A stretch of DNA of 64,000 bases, taken from contig NZ_CP045119.1 in assembly GCF_011492945.1 (NCBI RefSeq), positions 3,906,001-3,970,000 on the forward strand, in the 5' to 3' direction. The notes under the pieces were generated by a model that did no database searches, was not told the DNA's origin, and worked only from the letters and a program-made list of their open reading frames with translations. Made by a program: the position numbers and the translations under genes. Positions within the stretch are counted from its first letter, which is position 1; every line of letters begins with the position of its first letter. The DNA comes from Rubrobacter tropicus. GTDB taxonomy: Bacteria; Actinomycetota; Rubrobacteria; Rubrobacterales; Rubrobacteraceae. Below are positions 36,665-44,548 of this stretch, piece after piece.

Positions 36665-37899
36665 TACCTCACTCTCCCTTCCGTAGCCGCGCCTCCGCTG
36701 GCCGGCCTCCTCGTGACGTACAACAGATTGACCAGTAGACACCCGACGGCGAAGAGTGCCAGCAGAACAAAGCCTATGGCGTAGGAGCCGGTCGCGTCTC
36801 GCACCACGCCGAGGACCAGAGGCGGGAAGAATCCGCCCAGTCCGCCGGCCGCCCCGACGACGCCCGTGACCGCGCCGGTCTTGCCCGGGTAGTACTCGGC
36901 CACCAGCTTGAAGACGGCCCCGTTCCCGAGCCCGAAGAGTACCGCGCTAGTGAGGGCGCCTATCGTGAACAGGACTATGCCGGGCTCGAAGCTGAGGATG
37001 AAGGCCATAAGGGGGAGAATGGCAAAGCTGATCATGAGGGTACGCGGGCCTCCGATGCGGTCGGCGAGCCAGCCGCCCACCGGACGCGCCAGCACCGCCA
37101 GCACCACGAACCCGGCGGCCCGCAGCCCCGCGCCGGTCTGGGTGTACCCGAAGAGGTCGACCAGGAGCTTGGGCAGGTAGATGCCCATGGCCACGAACCC
37201 GCCGAAGGTAAGAAAGTAGAAGAGGCTCAACACCCAGGGCATCGCCTCTTGCCGAAACAACGCGACGCCCGCCGCAAGAGACGGCCTCGGTCCCGTGGAA
37301 GGCGCATCCCGGCCCACCACCCAGAAGATGACCGCCATGATGATCAGCGGGACGATGAACACCCAGAACGCCCACTGCCAGCCGTAAAAGGCTGCTATCG
37401 CCGGGGCGGTGTACGCGGCGATGGCGGTCCCGATAGTGCCGATACCGTAGATCCCCAAAGCCAGTCCCTGCATGTGCGGTGGGAACCACTTGGAGACGAA
37501 GGGAACCCCGACGGCGAATGAGCTACCGGCCAATCCCAGGAAAAAGCCCCAGAAGAGCAACCCTGCAAAAGAGCCGCCCAAGATGCCGACAAAGAGCACC
37601 GGCACGATCAGAATGAGCATCAGCACGGGGAAGACCATCCGCCCACCGAACCGGTCCGTAAGCAATCCCATCGGGATGCGAAACAGCGCCCCCAACAGCA
37701 TCGGCGTCGCGATGACGACGCTGATCTGGGTGCTCGACAGCCGGTACAGCTCCTGAAACTGCGGCGCCAACGGCGCTACGAGCCCCCACACCGAGAAGCA
37801 CAACGCGAAGGCCAGGGTGGAGAGGACCAGCGCCCGGTATGCTCCGGGCCGCACCTCGTCCGTCCCGCCTATGGTTTCCCGAAGGTTCGTCCCCGCCAT
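36664..37899 (-). CDS. narK: Nitrate/nitrite transporter
   Basis: 411 residues, 12-helix MFS transporter. Conserved NNP features are RIPMGLLTDRFGGRMVF, GLAGSSFAVGVPFVSKWFP (nitrate signature 1) and GNGAVFKLVAEYYPGKTGAVTGVVGAAGGLGGFF (signature 2 region, split here for reading). It imports nitrate or exchanges nitrite for the cytosolic NarGHI downstream. ATG with GGAGGTAGAC. A 14-bp palindrome lies 135 bases before the start. Confidence 0.94.
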   Translation of the reverse strand: MAGTNLRETIGGTDEVRPGAYRALVLSTLAFALCFSVWGLVAPLAPQFQELYRLSSTQISVVIATPMLLGALFRIPMGLLTDRFGGRMVFPVLMLILIVPVLFVGILGGSFAGLLFWGFFLGLAGSSFAVGVPFVSKWFPPHMQGLALGIYGIGTIGTAIAAYTAPAIAAFYGWQWAFWVFIVPLIIMAVIFWVVGRDAPSTGPRPSLAAGVALFRQEAMPWVLSLFYFLTFGGFVAMGIYLPKLLVDLFGYTQTGAGLRAAGFVVLAVLARPVGGWLADRIGGPRTLMISFAILPLMAFILSFEPGIVLFTIGALTSAVLFGLGNGAVFKLVAEYYPGKTGAVTGVVGAAGGLGGFFPPLVLGVVRDATGSYAIGFVLLALFAVGCLLVNLLYVTRRPASGGAATEGRVR

Positions 37900-38034
37900 G
37901 TCTACCTCCGCGCTCCGTCCGTGCTCACCGTCACCTCGCCCGATCCTGGCGGTTCGCTCCCAGGTCCCGCTCCCAAAATCCTTATGATCCCGAAAGGAGC
38001 CCGTCCCGACGACGTCAAAATGGACCGTTCGACA

Positions 38035-38048
38035 GGTCAAATTTGACC
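38035..38048. promoter_or_regulatory. 14-bp palindrome upstream of narK
   Basis: GGTCAAATTTGACC is perfectly palindromic and lies between the PAS-LuxR gene stop and the narK start, the natural place for a nar operator. Its GGTCAA-N2-TTGACC form also occurs at 19443-19456. Confidence 0.45.
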
Positions 38049-38064
38049 AAGCGATCCCCGAGCA

Positions 38065-38730
38065 TTACCCGGCCAGCAGGCCCGTCTTCCGGGCTTCGGC
38101 GAGTACCTCTATCTGCGAGTGCATCCCAAACGCTCGCAACAGGCCCCGGACGTGGCCGCGGACGGTGGCCTCCGCGATGCCCAGTTCTCGACCCACGGCT
38201 CTGGCGGACATGCCTTCGGAAAGCAGCCTCAGCACCTCCAACTGACGGGAGGTGAGCTCCGGCGTGTTCCCGGCCGTGTCGAAAGCATCCCCGTTGGACC
38301 CTCGGACCAGAGCCCGGGCCATCTCCAGCGCATCGTGCATCCGTTGGGAATCGCGCAGCAGGTTGATCAGGTACGGCCCCTCTTCGGCGTCCACGTTCAG
38401 CACCGTGACGCTCACCCATCGCTTCTTGCCCGTGGGAGAGCACAGGCGCACTTCGTGAGAAGGAACCGACTGCCCGGCCCGGGCCAACCTCATCGCGGAG
38501 CACCCACAGTGGCAGAAGGGCGTACCGTCCTCCCTCTCGCCCGCCACTGTCTCGTGGAGAGGTTTGCCCACCACCTCCGCGCCAGCGAGCCCTGTGAGAA
38601 ACTCGGTCCGGGGATCCCAGTAGACGACGCGATGGTCGGGCCCAACCACGAACACCGCGTCGTCCGTGCGGGCCCCGGCAAGAGCCTCGACCGCCGCGGG
38701 AAGTCCATTCCCACAGTTACCCGCCATCAT
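38065..38730 (-). CDS. PAS-LuxR transcription regulator with cysteine cluster
   Basis: 221 residues. A PAS domain (about 15-120) is followed by a LuxR helix-turn-helix (about 155-215, LTSRQLEVLRLLSEGMSARAV). Inside the PAS is FCHCGCSAM, and two more cysteines are at NCGNG and RLCSPTG, enough to bind an Fe-S cluster or metal. There is no receiver domain, so it would sense directly. It overlaps the CopD-like gene by four bases and precedes narK on the same strand, so control of nitrate respiration is likely but inferred. Confidence 0.8.
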   Translation of the reverse strand: MMAGNCGNGLPAAVEALAGARTDDAVFVVGPDHRVVYWDPRTEFLTGLAGAEVVGKPLHETVAGEREDGTPFCHCGCSAMRLARAGQSVPSHEVRLCSPTGKKRWVSVTVLNVDAEEGPYLINLLRDSQRMHDALEMARALVRGSNGDAFDTAGNTPELTSRQLEVLRLLSEGMSARAVGRELGIAEATVRGHVRGLLRAFGMHSQIEVLAEARKTGLLAG

Positions 38731-39203
38731 CCCTGACCGTTCACGGCGAGCACCACGAGGACCACGCTGACGAGAAGGTCCAGCATCGAGACCCGGAAAG
38801 ACGTCCTCTGTAGTAAACGTCTCTGTCCGGCCAGCGAGCGGACCTCCTCGGCGTCGGACGCCTCACGCTCGGCCTCCGCGAGCCTTCTCAGACGCCGCCC
38901 GAAATACGCCCCGTGCGCCGCGACGAGCCCGAAGAGCAACACGAGCAGGACGTACTCGGCGTAGAGCACGGTCCCGAAACCTCCGAGCGCGCCGTCCAGA
39001 ACGGCGAAGACGAGCAGCAGCGCCAGGTTGGCCGTCCCCACCCTGGCGTACTGACGCCCGATGGCCGACCTTACCCCCACCCGCTCGGCCTCGCCCCACT
39101 TCATCGCCTTCAGGGCCGGCGAGACGACGGTCGTCGTGAACACCACTCCGCCGAGCCAGACCCCGGCGAGTAGAACGTGAAGCGTGTGAACGATCGCGTC
39201 CAA
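38727..39203 (-). CDS. CopD-like membrane protein
   Basis: 158 residues, four helices. The first helix has HTLHVLLAGVWLGGVVF, the paired-His/Trp pattern of CopD and DUF2269/4149-like proteins. A basic/acidic coiled stretch (RRLRRLAEAEREASDAEEV) separates helices three and four. TTG is the start because GAGGAGG lies eight bases upstream. It leads the transcript toward the PAS-LuxR regulator and nar genes and has a conserved palindrome 44 bases upstream. Confidence 0.65.
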   Translation of the reverse strand: MDAIVHTLHVLLAGVWLGGVVFTTTVVSPALKAMKWGEAERVGVRSAIGRQYARVGTANLALLLVFAVLDGALGGFGTVLYAEYVLLVLLFGLVAAHGAYFGRRLRRLAEAEREASDAEEVRSLAGQRRLLQRTSFRVSMLDLLVSVVLVVLAVNGQG

Positions 39204-39246
39204 ATACCGACCTCCTCTACACAGCACCTTCTCCGAACACAGAAAA

Positions 39247-39265
39247 TATTACCATTATAGTAATA
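39247..39265. promoter_or_regulatory. Palindromic operator TATTAC-N7-GTAATA (site 2)
   Basis: Perfect 6+6 palindrome (N7 = CATTATA) 44 bases before the CopD-like TTG start, embedded in very AT-rich sequence that probably includes the promoter. Confidence 0.72.
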
Positions 39266-39418
39266 GTATATCCAGAGGCGGTTGTGGAGAGAGACACAAC
39301 CCGGTGAGAGATGCTGGGCCGACGCCGGACCTTCGGGTAGAAGAGATTTCGGGAGACGTTTGACGCGGATCACTAACCCAGGTCACATCCGCGGCCCAAA
39401 ACCCTTGATCGAGCAACG

Positions 39419-39436
39419 CTTACTATAGTAGTAATA
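39419..39436. promoter_or_regulatory. Palindromic operator, near-exact (site 3)
   Basis: CTTAC-N7-GTAATA, one mismatch in the left half, 34 bases before the ATG of the first cupin gene. A further GTAAT lies at 39437-39441. Confidence 0.6.
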
Positions 39437-39469
39437 GTAATCTGACAGGGATCTTCGTAGGAGGTAGTG

Positions 39470-39847
39470 ATGCGCATCATCGAGCCTGAGAGCGGGACCA
39501 CCCGCGCCGCTCCGGTAGAAGGTGGCCCCACGGTAGAGGTGCTGGTCGGTGGGGACGGTGCGGAGAGCGGCAATCTGGCCGCGGCGCGCGTGACGGTACC
39601 ACCTGGTGGGAGGATGCCGGAGCACGACCACGGGGAGTCCGAGGCGCTCATGATCGTACAGAGCGGACGGGTAGTGATCCGGGAGGGTGGGCGCGAGGAG
39701 ACGCTCGCGCCGGGGAAGATGGCCTCGATCGGGATCGGCGAGAGGGTAAGCCTCGAGAATCCCTCCTCTTCGGAGCCGGCCTCCCTTCTGGCCTTCTTCG
39801 CGCCGCCGGCATTCGCCAGGACTTTCGGGGCGTGGCCGTCGGCGTAG
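39470..39847 (+). CDS. Small cupin protein 1
   Basis: 125 residues, single conserved barrel. Motif 1 is PEHDHGESEALMIVQSGR (HxH and Glu metal ligands, then G); in motif 2 the usual His is replaced (SIGIGERVSLEN), so a three-ligand metal site is possible. Substrate unknown. ATG follows AGGAGGTAGTG. It stands alone between an upstream palindrome of the shared set and a terminator hairpin. Confidence 0.82.
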   Translation: MRIIEPESGTTRAAPVEGGPTVEVLVGGDGAESGNLAAARVTVPPGGRMPEHDHGESEALMIVQSGRVVIREGGREETLAPGKMASIGIGERVSLENPSSSEPASLLAFFAPPAFARTFGAWPSA

Positions 39848-39866
39848 CGGACTTCCCGAGCGCGAA

Positions 39867-39882
39867 ACCCCGAGCGCGGGGT
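39867..39882. terminator. Short hairpin between convergent cupin and Rrf2 genes
   Basis: ACCCC and GGGGT stem with a six-base loop, followed by TCTT. It could serve both convergent transcripts. Confidence 0.5.
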
Positions 39883-39902
39883 CTTGAACGCGGGAAGGGA
39901 CT

Positions 39903-40352
39903 CTATGCCCGGGCCTCCTCCTGACCCCCGGAGGGGCCGGCCCTCGATGCGGTCCGTGAGACGAACTCCGAGAGCGTCTGGGCCTCGAGATAGTCCAGGA
40001 TGGCCTCCTGCCCCTCCTCCCAGGCCCCGTGCATGGCGCAGGGTGCTCCCTCGCCGCAGGCCCTGTCCTGCATAATGCACTTGGTGACCTCGAAGGGACC
40101 CTCCATCGCCACCACGGCGTCCCTCAGCGTTATCTCCTCGGGCGAGCGGGCCAGTCGCGAGCCCCCGCCCCGCCCCTCCTGACTCGCCACCAGCCCGGCG
40201 CGCGAGAGCCCGGCCAAAACGCGGGCCAGCAGGCGGCGCGGAATCTTCGCCTCGGCGGAGATGGTGTCGGCGGTCGCCATCTCCCCGATCTGCGCCAGGT
40301 AGACCAGCGCTCTCAAACCGTAGCGCCCCTCGCTGCTAAGCTCCAGCCTCAA
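39903..40352 (-). CDS. Rrf2-family regulator (NsrR/IscR-like)
   Basis: 149 residues. Winged helix at the N-terminus (LSSEGRYGLRALVYLAQ, then KIPRRLLARVLAGLSRAGLV and the wing EGRGGGSRLAR). Three cysteines, C-x6-C-x5-C (KCIMQDRACGEGAPC), are placed where NsrR/IscR bind a 2Fe-2S or 4Fe-4S cluster; the first spacing is one residue longer than the usual C-x5-C. It would sense NO, O2 or Fe-S status. TTG follows AAAGGAGCG. A variant of the shared palindrome lies 47 bases upstream, which suggests autoregulation. Confidence 0.88.
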   Translation of the reverse strand: MRLELSSEGRYGLRALVYLAQIGEMATADTISAEAKIPRRLLARVLAGLSRAGLVASQEGRGGGSRLARSPEEITLRDAVVAMEGPFEVTKCIMQDRACGEGAPCAMHGAWEEGQEAILDYLEAQTLSEFVSRTASRAGPSGGQEEARA

Positions 40353-40398
40353 GGCCCACGCTCCTTTCGGACGGTCTTTCCAATCCGTTCGCTTAACT

Positions 40399-40415
40399 GT
40401 TACCATTTAAGTATA
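40399..40415. promoter_or_regulatory. Palindromic operator, imperfect (site 4)
   Basis: GTTAC-N7-GTATA (N7 = CATTTAA) upstream of the Rrf2 gene. Four of five bases pair in the TTAC/GTA core; weaker than the other copies, as is common for autoregulatory sites. Confidence 0.5.
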
Positions 40416-40448
40416 GATTATGCCATTCCGGAGGACACTCGGCATTCG

Positions 40449-41171
40449 TCATTGACGCCCGATCTCCGCCAGCCTCTCGGGATCCAGCAGGACGATGCGT
40501 CCTCCCTCCATCTCCAGGATTCCCTTCTTGCGCAAGCCGATCACCGCGGCGGTTACCGACTCGCGGGTAGAGGCGACCATCGTCGCCAGGTCGCCGCGGG
40601 TGAGCCGGAGCCCGATTGCGACCCCGACATCGGTCGTCTCTCCGAACTTCCGGCCCAGGATCGGCAGCAGCTTCGCCAGCCGGACTTCGGTCCTGCGGGG
40701 CAAGAGACACCCCAACAACTCCTCATACTCGACCAGCCTCGTTTCCAGGAGCGTCGCCATCTCAAGCGCCACCTCCGGCCGCCGGCGTATCGCACGCTCC
40801 ACCAATGCCCCGGGTACCTTGATCGCCTCACAGTCGGTTACGGCCCCCGCCGAGAACCGGCTCTTACGCCCGTCGGCGAACGCCGAGAAGCCGAAACACT
40901 CCCATGGCCCAAGCAACAGAAAGGTGGCGTCCTTGCTCCCTACGTAACCCGCGTAGCCGACGAAGAGTTTCGCGACACCTCCAGTGAGCACGTAGAGCGT
41001 CCTTCCCGCATCGTCCCCACGGTAGATCTCCTCCCCGCCATCGTAGGACCGACGCACGAGCGGCGTCCCCGTCTCGCGCAGCGCCGCCAGCAGCCTGCGA
41101 CACCCTCGCCCCTCCGGCGCGGCGTATTCTCCAAGCGCCACCGCAGCCCCCGAAAGCCTCATCATCGGCAC
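40449..41171 (-). CDS. Crp/Fnr-family regulator 1
   Basis: 240 residues: cyclic-nucleotide-binding-like beta-roll (about 35-140), dimer helix, C-terminal helix-turn-helix (LTRGDLATMVASTRESVTAAVIGLRKKG). Cysteines are at RGCRR, WECFG, TDCEA and LLGCLLP, not the FNR N-terminal set, so an Fe-S cluster cannot be asserted. The recognition helix STRESV is the type that reads TGTGA- or TTGAT-like half sites. Divergent from cupin 2, with a shared palindrome between. GTG with GGGAG seven bases upstream. Confidence 0.85.
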   Translation of the reverse strand: MPMMRLSGAAVALGEYAAPEGRGCRRLLAALRETGTPLVRRSYDGGEEIYRGDDAGRTLYVLTGGVAKLFVGYAGYVGSKDATFLLLGPWECFGFSAFADGRKSRFSAGAVTDCEAIKVPGALVERAIRRRPEVALEMATLLETRLVEYEELLGCLLPRRTEVRLAKLLPILGRKFGETTDVGVAIGLRLTRGDLATMVASTRESVTAAVIGLRKKGILEMEGGRIVLLDPERLAEIGRQ

Positions 41172-41209
41172 CGATCCGCTCCCGTCCCACTTTCTCCTTA
41201 TCCTTCTAC

Positions 41210-41228
41210 TATGACGATTTTTGTAATA
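41210..41228. promoter_or_regulatory. Palindromic operator, near-exact (site 5)
   Basis: TATGAC-N7-GTAATA (N7 = GATTTTT), one mismatch, in the divergent gap between Crp/Fnr 1 and cupin 2. It lies 39 bases from the Crp start and 63 from the cupin start. Confidence 0.62.
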
Positions 41229-41290
41229 TTATAACGGTCGATCGAGTAACTCACCGTCTGCGCCGGCAGACCGACGGAAGGAGAAGGCAG

Positions 41291-41662
41291 ATGTCGACCC
41301 GTCCCCACCCCGAGTCCGAGCGGCCACTGCATGGTCCGCTCCAGAGCTTCGATCTGGAACAGGAGGTCGCCCGTCTGCGGGCCGAGAAGGCCTGGCGGGA
41401 TGGCAAGCGAAACGCCATAACCCTGCGTAAAGGCGAGGGCATGAACGTGGTGCTTCTGGTCATGAAGGCCGGCGACAGGCTCGAGGAGCACGCCGCGCCC
41501 GGTCCCTTCAGCCTGAGCGTCCGGGAGGGGCGCGTACGCTTTGCGACGGGTGAGGAGACAGTCGAGGCCGGGCCCGGAGTTCTGCTTACATGCGACACCG
41601 GGGTACGGCACACGGTAGAGGCGCTCGACGACGCGGTGTGCCTGCTCACCGTCGCGGGATGA
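41291..41662 (+). CDS. Small cupin protein 2
   Basis: 123 residues. The cupin core is about 55-120: RLEEHAAPGPFSLSVREGR and GVRHTVEALDDAVCLLTV each keep one His. An N-terminal basic helix precedes it (LEQEVARLRAEKAWRDGKRN). This resembles stand-alone cupins near respiratory and stress genes; metal and substrate are unknown. The hemerythrin gene follows after 61 bases on the same strand. Confidence 0.82.
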   Translation: MSTRPHPESERPLHGPLQSFDLEQEVARLRAEKAWRDGKRNAITLRKGEGMNVVLLVMKAGDRLEEHAAPGPFSLSVREGRVRFATGEETVEAGPGVLLTCDTGVRHTVEALDDAVCLLTVAG

Positions 41663-41723
41663 CGTTCTGGGGCAGAAGCCTCCGCAGAGGTAGAGTGTTT
41701 CGATCCGTACATCGGGAGGGTTC

Positions 41724-42401
41724 ATGAACATCACTTCCGAGACGCTTCTGGAAGACCTCCTGGAACGCTACCCGGCGGCGAGGGTGGTGCTCTCCCGCTA
41801 GGGTCTCGACGCCTACGAGGAGGCCGATCCCCCGCGCAAATCGGTCGCGCGGTTCGCTGCGGGCAGGAGCATACCGGTCGAGCGGCTCCTCGAGGAGCTG
41901 AACCGTGTCGTGGACATCTCTCGGCAGGAGCCTCCCCCCTCGAGCTTCCTCTCTCTGCTGGAGACGCACGAGTGGCTGGACGAGCACTTTCTCCTGCACC
42001 AGGAGGCACTCCTCGCGCAGGATCTGCTCCTCGCGCTCCAGATCCTGGAGAAGGTCGAAGAGGGACAGAGGGAGCACATAAGGGTGGAAGAAGAGATATT
42101 ACTGCCCGTCTACGCCCGGGCAGGGCAAATCCCGGGCGGAAACCCCGAGTTCTACATAAACGAGCACCGGAAGATGCTCACGATCCTCGACGGCTTCAAG
42201 GAGACCCTGCCTCGCCTCATCGAGAAGAGCCCGGGCGAGCGGCGGCGAGAGATCATCGAGCTGTTCGACCAGGGCTATTGGTTCAAGCGACTCCTCGAGC
42301 ACCACGACAACAGGGAGGAGAACATCCTCTACCCGGTGCTCGATGGGGTGACGAGCGAGGAGGAGCGCGAGGAGCTCCTGGAGAAGTGCTTCCCCGAGTA
42401 A
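41724..42401 (+). pseudogene. RIC/hemerythrin-type protein with in-frame amber codon
   Basis: ATG with GGGAGG upstream begins MNITSETLLEDLLERYPAARVVLSR, then TAG at 41799-41801, then GLDAYEEADPPRKSVARFAA in the same frame. The N-terminal part resembles the DUF542/DUF1858 domain of ScdA/RIC, in which a Tyr or His precedes GLD. The C-terminal part is a hemerythrin-like four-helix domain with His/Glu ligands (HEWLDEHFLLHQE, HIRVEEEILLP, EHRKML, HHDNREENILYP). A start at MDISRQEPP (41910) could still make the di-iron domain alone. TAC-to-TAG, sequencing error or readthrough are possible. Confidence 0.75.
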
Positions 42402-42509
42402 GAGCGCCGACCGAGCTCCAGATAAGAACCCGGGAGGATGCAGGACCTCGGGTCTCCCCACCGCGCCTTGGGGACAGCGTCCGTCGCTCTGCTCCGTGCG
42501 AATCAGGAC

Positions 42510-42890
42510 CGAACCAGACCGGCCATCCCTCGAGCTCGTTGGCCATCTTCCAGAACAGGCACTCCATCCGGCAGCTTGTAATGAAGTTCTCTTCCATCCT
42601 TGCCCGCTCGCTCGGCCAAGCCGTCGGGGCACCTCGCGAACTCGCGGCAGATGTCCCCGACCACCGGGTCGGCGTGGAATTCGATCCACTCTTTGAACGG
42701 ATGAGACTCCTCGGGCTTGACGTCGTCTTTCAACCTGAGCCCGATCTCCCGGTACGTCAGCGGGCAGGGGTATAGGGCGCAGAGCAGCTCGCCCAGGGTG
42801 CCGCTGTGGGCCGAGTAGAGCGTGTGCCGGGTATAGTTGCGGGCGGTGGGAGCAAGCTCGTCGGCACGCTCCAACTCCTCCATCGGGTAT
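42510..42890 (-). pseudogene. Truncated, frameshifted tenA copy
   Basis: From YPMEELERADEL to DICREFARCPDG the sequence closely follows the intact TenA at 60702-61394 (NYTRHTLYSAHSG, LCALYPCPLTY, HPFKEWIEF). It lacks the N-terminal 100 residues. After ERAGKDG the reading shifts to another frame, which carries MEENFITSCRMECLFWKM and EGWPV, the TenA C-terminus. At the place of the functional copy's TAG stop the remnant has TGG. No TPP riboswitch is upstream. Confidence 0.85.
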
Positions 42891-42997
42891 AAGGTGCCCG
42901 AGTGATTCATCGTGGGGCACCGCAAGACGCCGACGGGCAGGCCGAAGGGCGCGAGTCCTTCGCGCCCCCGTAAGCCTTACAAGAGAAAGAACCTACC

Positions 42998-43142
42998 TGC
43001 GGGTACCTAGAGGGCGTTATAAACTTGGGCCAAAACCCCATAGGAATGCGGGTTTCAGGGTCGGGCTATGGTCCTTGCGATCCACGTTTTCCGCATTCCT
43101 AAGCTGTTCTTGATTGGGTTCATGACACCCTCTAGATACCCG
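42998..43142. mobile_element. 145-bp MITE-like inverted repeat
   Basis: Two arms of about 52 bases are imperfect inverted copies. The outer CGGGTA-C/T-CTAGAGGG and the inner TAGGAATGCGG are nearly identical; a variable middle lies between. The centre is about 40 bases. CTAG is found at the same place in both arms (43005-43008 and 43132-43135), reminiscent of IS5-type CTAG target preference. No ORF is inside. Confidence 0.65.
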
Positions 43143-43180
43143 AATGCGGCCCGATCATTGTCATGGTCACAATCGCGTGC

Positions 43181-43696
43181 TCAGTACCCGCGGCGCCTGA
43201 GTAGCACCCCGCCAGCCACGAGCAGGGCGCCGGCGAGAAGCCCCAAAAGCGCCGGGACGCCGGTGTCCGGCAAAATCAGTCGCTTGATGTAGTCTATGAC
43301 TTCCTGCATGACTTCCCGCAGCTCGGGGTAGTCGCGGGTTGCCGGGTAGATTACCAATTGGGTCCACAGCATCGCGATGCTGAGCGTCAGCCCGAACAGC
43401 ACGGCAGAGACAATGAGTCCGGCAACGGCGAGTCCGGGCCTGCGGTCCTTCCGGCTAAGACCGATGCAGGCGAGCAGGCCACCTCCCGCTGCCAGGACGG
43501 TCGGGACGACGCCCACGACCGGGAGCAAGAGCAGGAACGGGGCGGTCACGAACGCTCCGGTCGCGAGGCCGAGGGAGGCGATGCCGTAGCCGTTCCAAGA
43601 CCGGTCCGTAGGCCGAGGTATCGGTCCCGGGTCGGCGTCAGGCACCGGCGAGGGTGAGGTCGTTGGCGTGCCCTCAGGCTGAGATACGTTGGACAT
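43181..43696 (-). CDS. Membrane protein with C-terminal LPDTG sorting signal
   Basis: 171 residues. A Pro/Ser/Thr-rich N-terminus is followed by three hydrophobic segments (about 45-105, DUF4190-like), a short loop, then LPDTG, a hydrophobic helix and RRRGY. That last part has the form of a cell-wall sorting signal, which is unusual at the end of a multi-helix protein; it may be chance. ATG with GGAAGGAGCAACC. It follows the ABC permease gene on the same strand and probably belongs to that operon. Confidence 0.65.
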   Translation of the reverse strand: MSNVSQPEGTPTTSPSPVPDADPGPIPRPTDRSWNGYGIASLGLATGAFVTAPFLLLLPVVGVVPTVLAAGGGLLACIGLSRKDRRPGLAVAGLIVSAVLFGLTLSIAMLWTQLVIYPATRDYPELREVMQEVIDYIKRLILPDTGVPALLGLLAGALLVAGGVLLRRRGY

Positions 43697-43774
43697 GGTT
43701 GCTCCTTCCGATGATCGGATCGTCGACGCGCTGAGCGCGGGTTGCTGCGGCGATCGCTGGTCACACACGGGTGT

Positions 43775-44545
43775 TCACGCGCGGATGTCGAGGCGGTTCA
43801 GGATCGCTGATGTGCCAGCCACAATCGCGACCGTCAGCGCCGCGGACACGAGCACGAAGAACAGCACGCTGTCGGGTGTGATCGCGTATACGTCGAAGCT
43901 CGTCCCCTCGCCTGATACGAGGATAGTGCCGAGCTGCGTGGCCTGGGTAAGGACGGCGTAGGGCAGCACGGACGACACGGCCTTGATGCCGACCAGGAGC
44001 GCCATCGTCGAGACGCCAGTGACGACGAGTGCGATCGCGACGGGTGCGGCGAAGGAACGGAAGAAGGTGGAGAGGGCCGATTGCAGTGCAGCGACGGGTA
44101 TGCACGCCACAATGACGACGGCGCTGCTGAGCCAGTACTGCGCGGGCAGCATCCCGGGCAGCCCGAAGGCGAGCTTGCCGAGGGCGATCACGACCGTGAC
44201 GAATACGAGCTGCATCGCCGCGGCGAGCAGGGAGATGGCCGCGACCTTGCCGATGACGACCTGTACGGTGGAGACCGGACGGCTCATGAGGGCGTTCCAG
44301 TTGCCGTTCTTGTGCTCGACGCGCCAGACGAGGGAGGCGAGGATGGCGATGCCGACGGGCAAGATCGCCATGCCGTAGAACCCGATCGATCTGGGCCAGA
44401 GGGTGTGCCAGCCGTCGGCGAACTCGCCTTCTCCGGCGAAAGTGCTCATCGCACCGGCGAACACCATGATGACGGGCAGGAGCACGACGACGGCCCAGCT
44501 CATGGAACGCTTGAGCTTGAGGAACTCGGAGTAGATGGAACCCAT
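43775..44545 (-). CDS. ABC-2 permease, antimicrobial-peptide type
   Basis: 256 residues, six helices, ABC-2 permease with MGSIYSEFLKLKRSMSW at the N-terminus, as in MutG/SpaG-like and bacitracin/lantibiotic exporters. It follows the other permease by three bases, so the pair probably forms a heterodimer with the ATPase. Confidence 0.85.
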   Translation of the reverse strand: MGSIYSEFLKLKRSMSWAVVVLLPVIMVFAGAMSTFAGEGEFADGWHTLWPRSIGFYGMAILPVGIAILASLVWRVEHKNGNWNALMSRPVSTVQVVIGKVAAISLLAAAMQLVFVTVVIALGKLAFGLPGMLPAQYWLSSAVVIVACIPVAALQSALSTFFRSFAAPVAIALVVTGVSTMALLVGIKAVSSVLPYAVLTQATQLGTILVSGEGTSFDVYAITPDSVLFFVLVSAALTVAIVAGTSAILNRLDIRA

Positions 44546-44548
44546 GGG

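Noticed and set aside
20722-41801. Genome-wide recoding of TAG
   Set aside because: TAG is used as an ordinary stop in many intact genes here (for example narK, the DsbA-like gene and tenA), so the two in-frame TAG codons are better explained locally.
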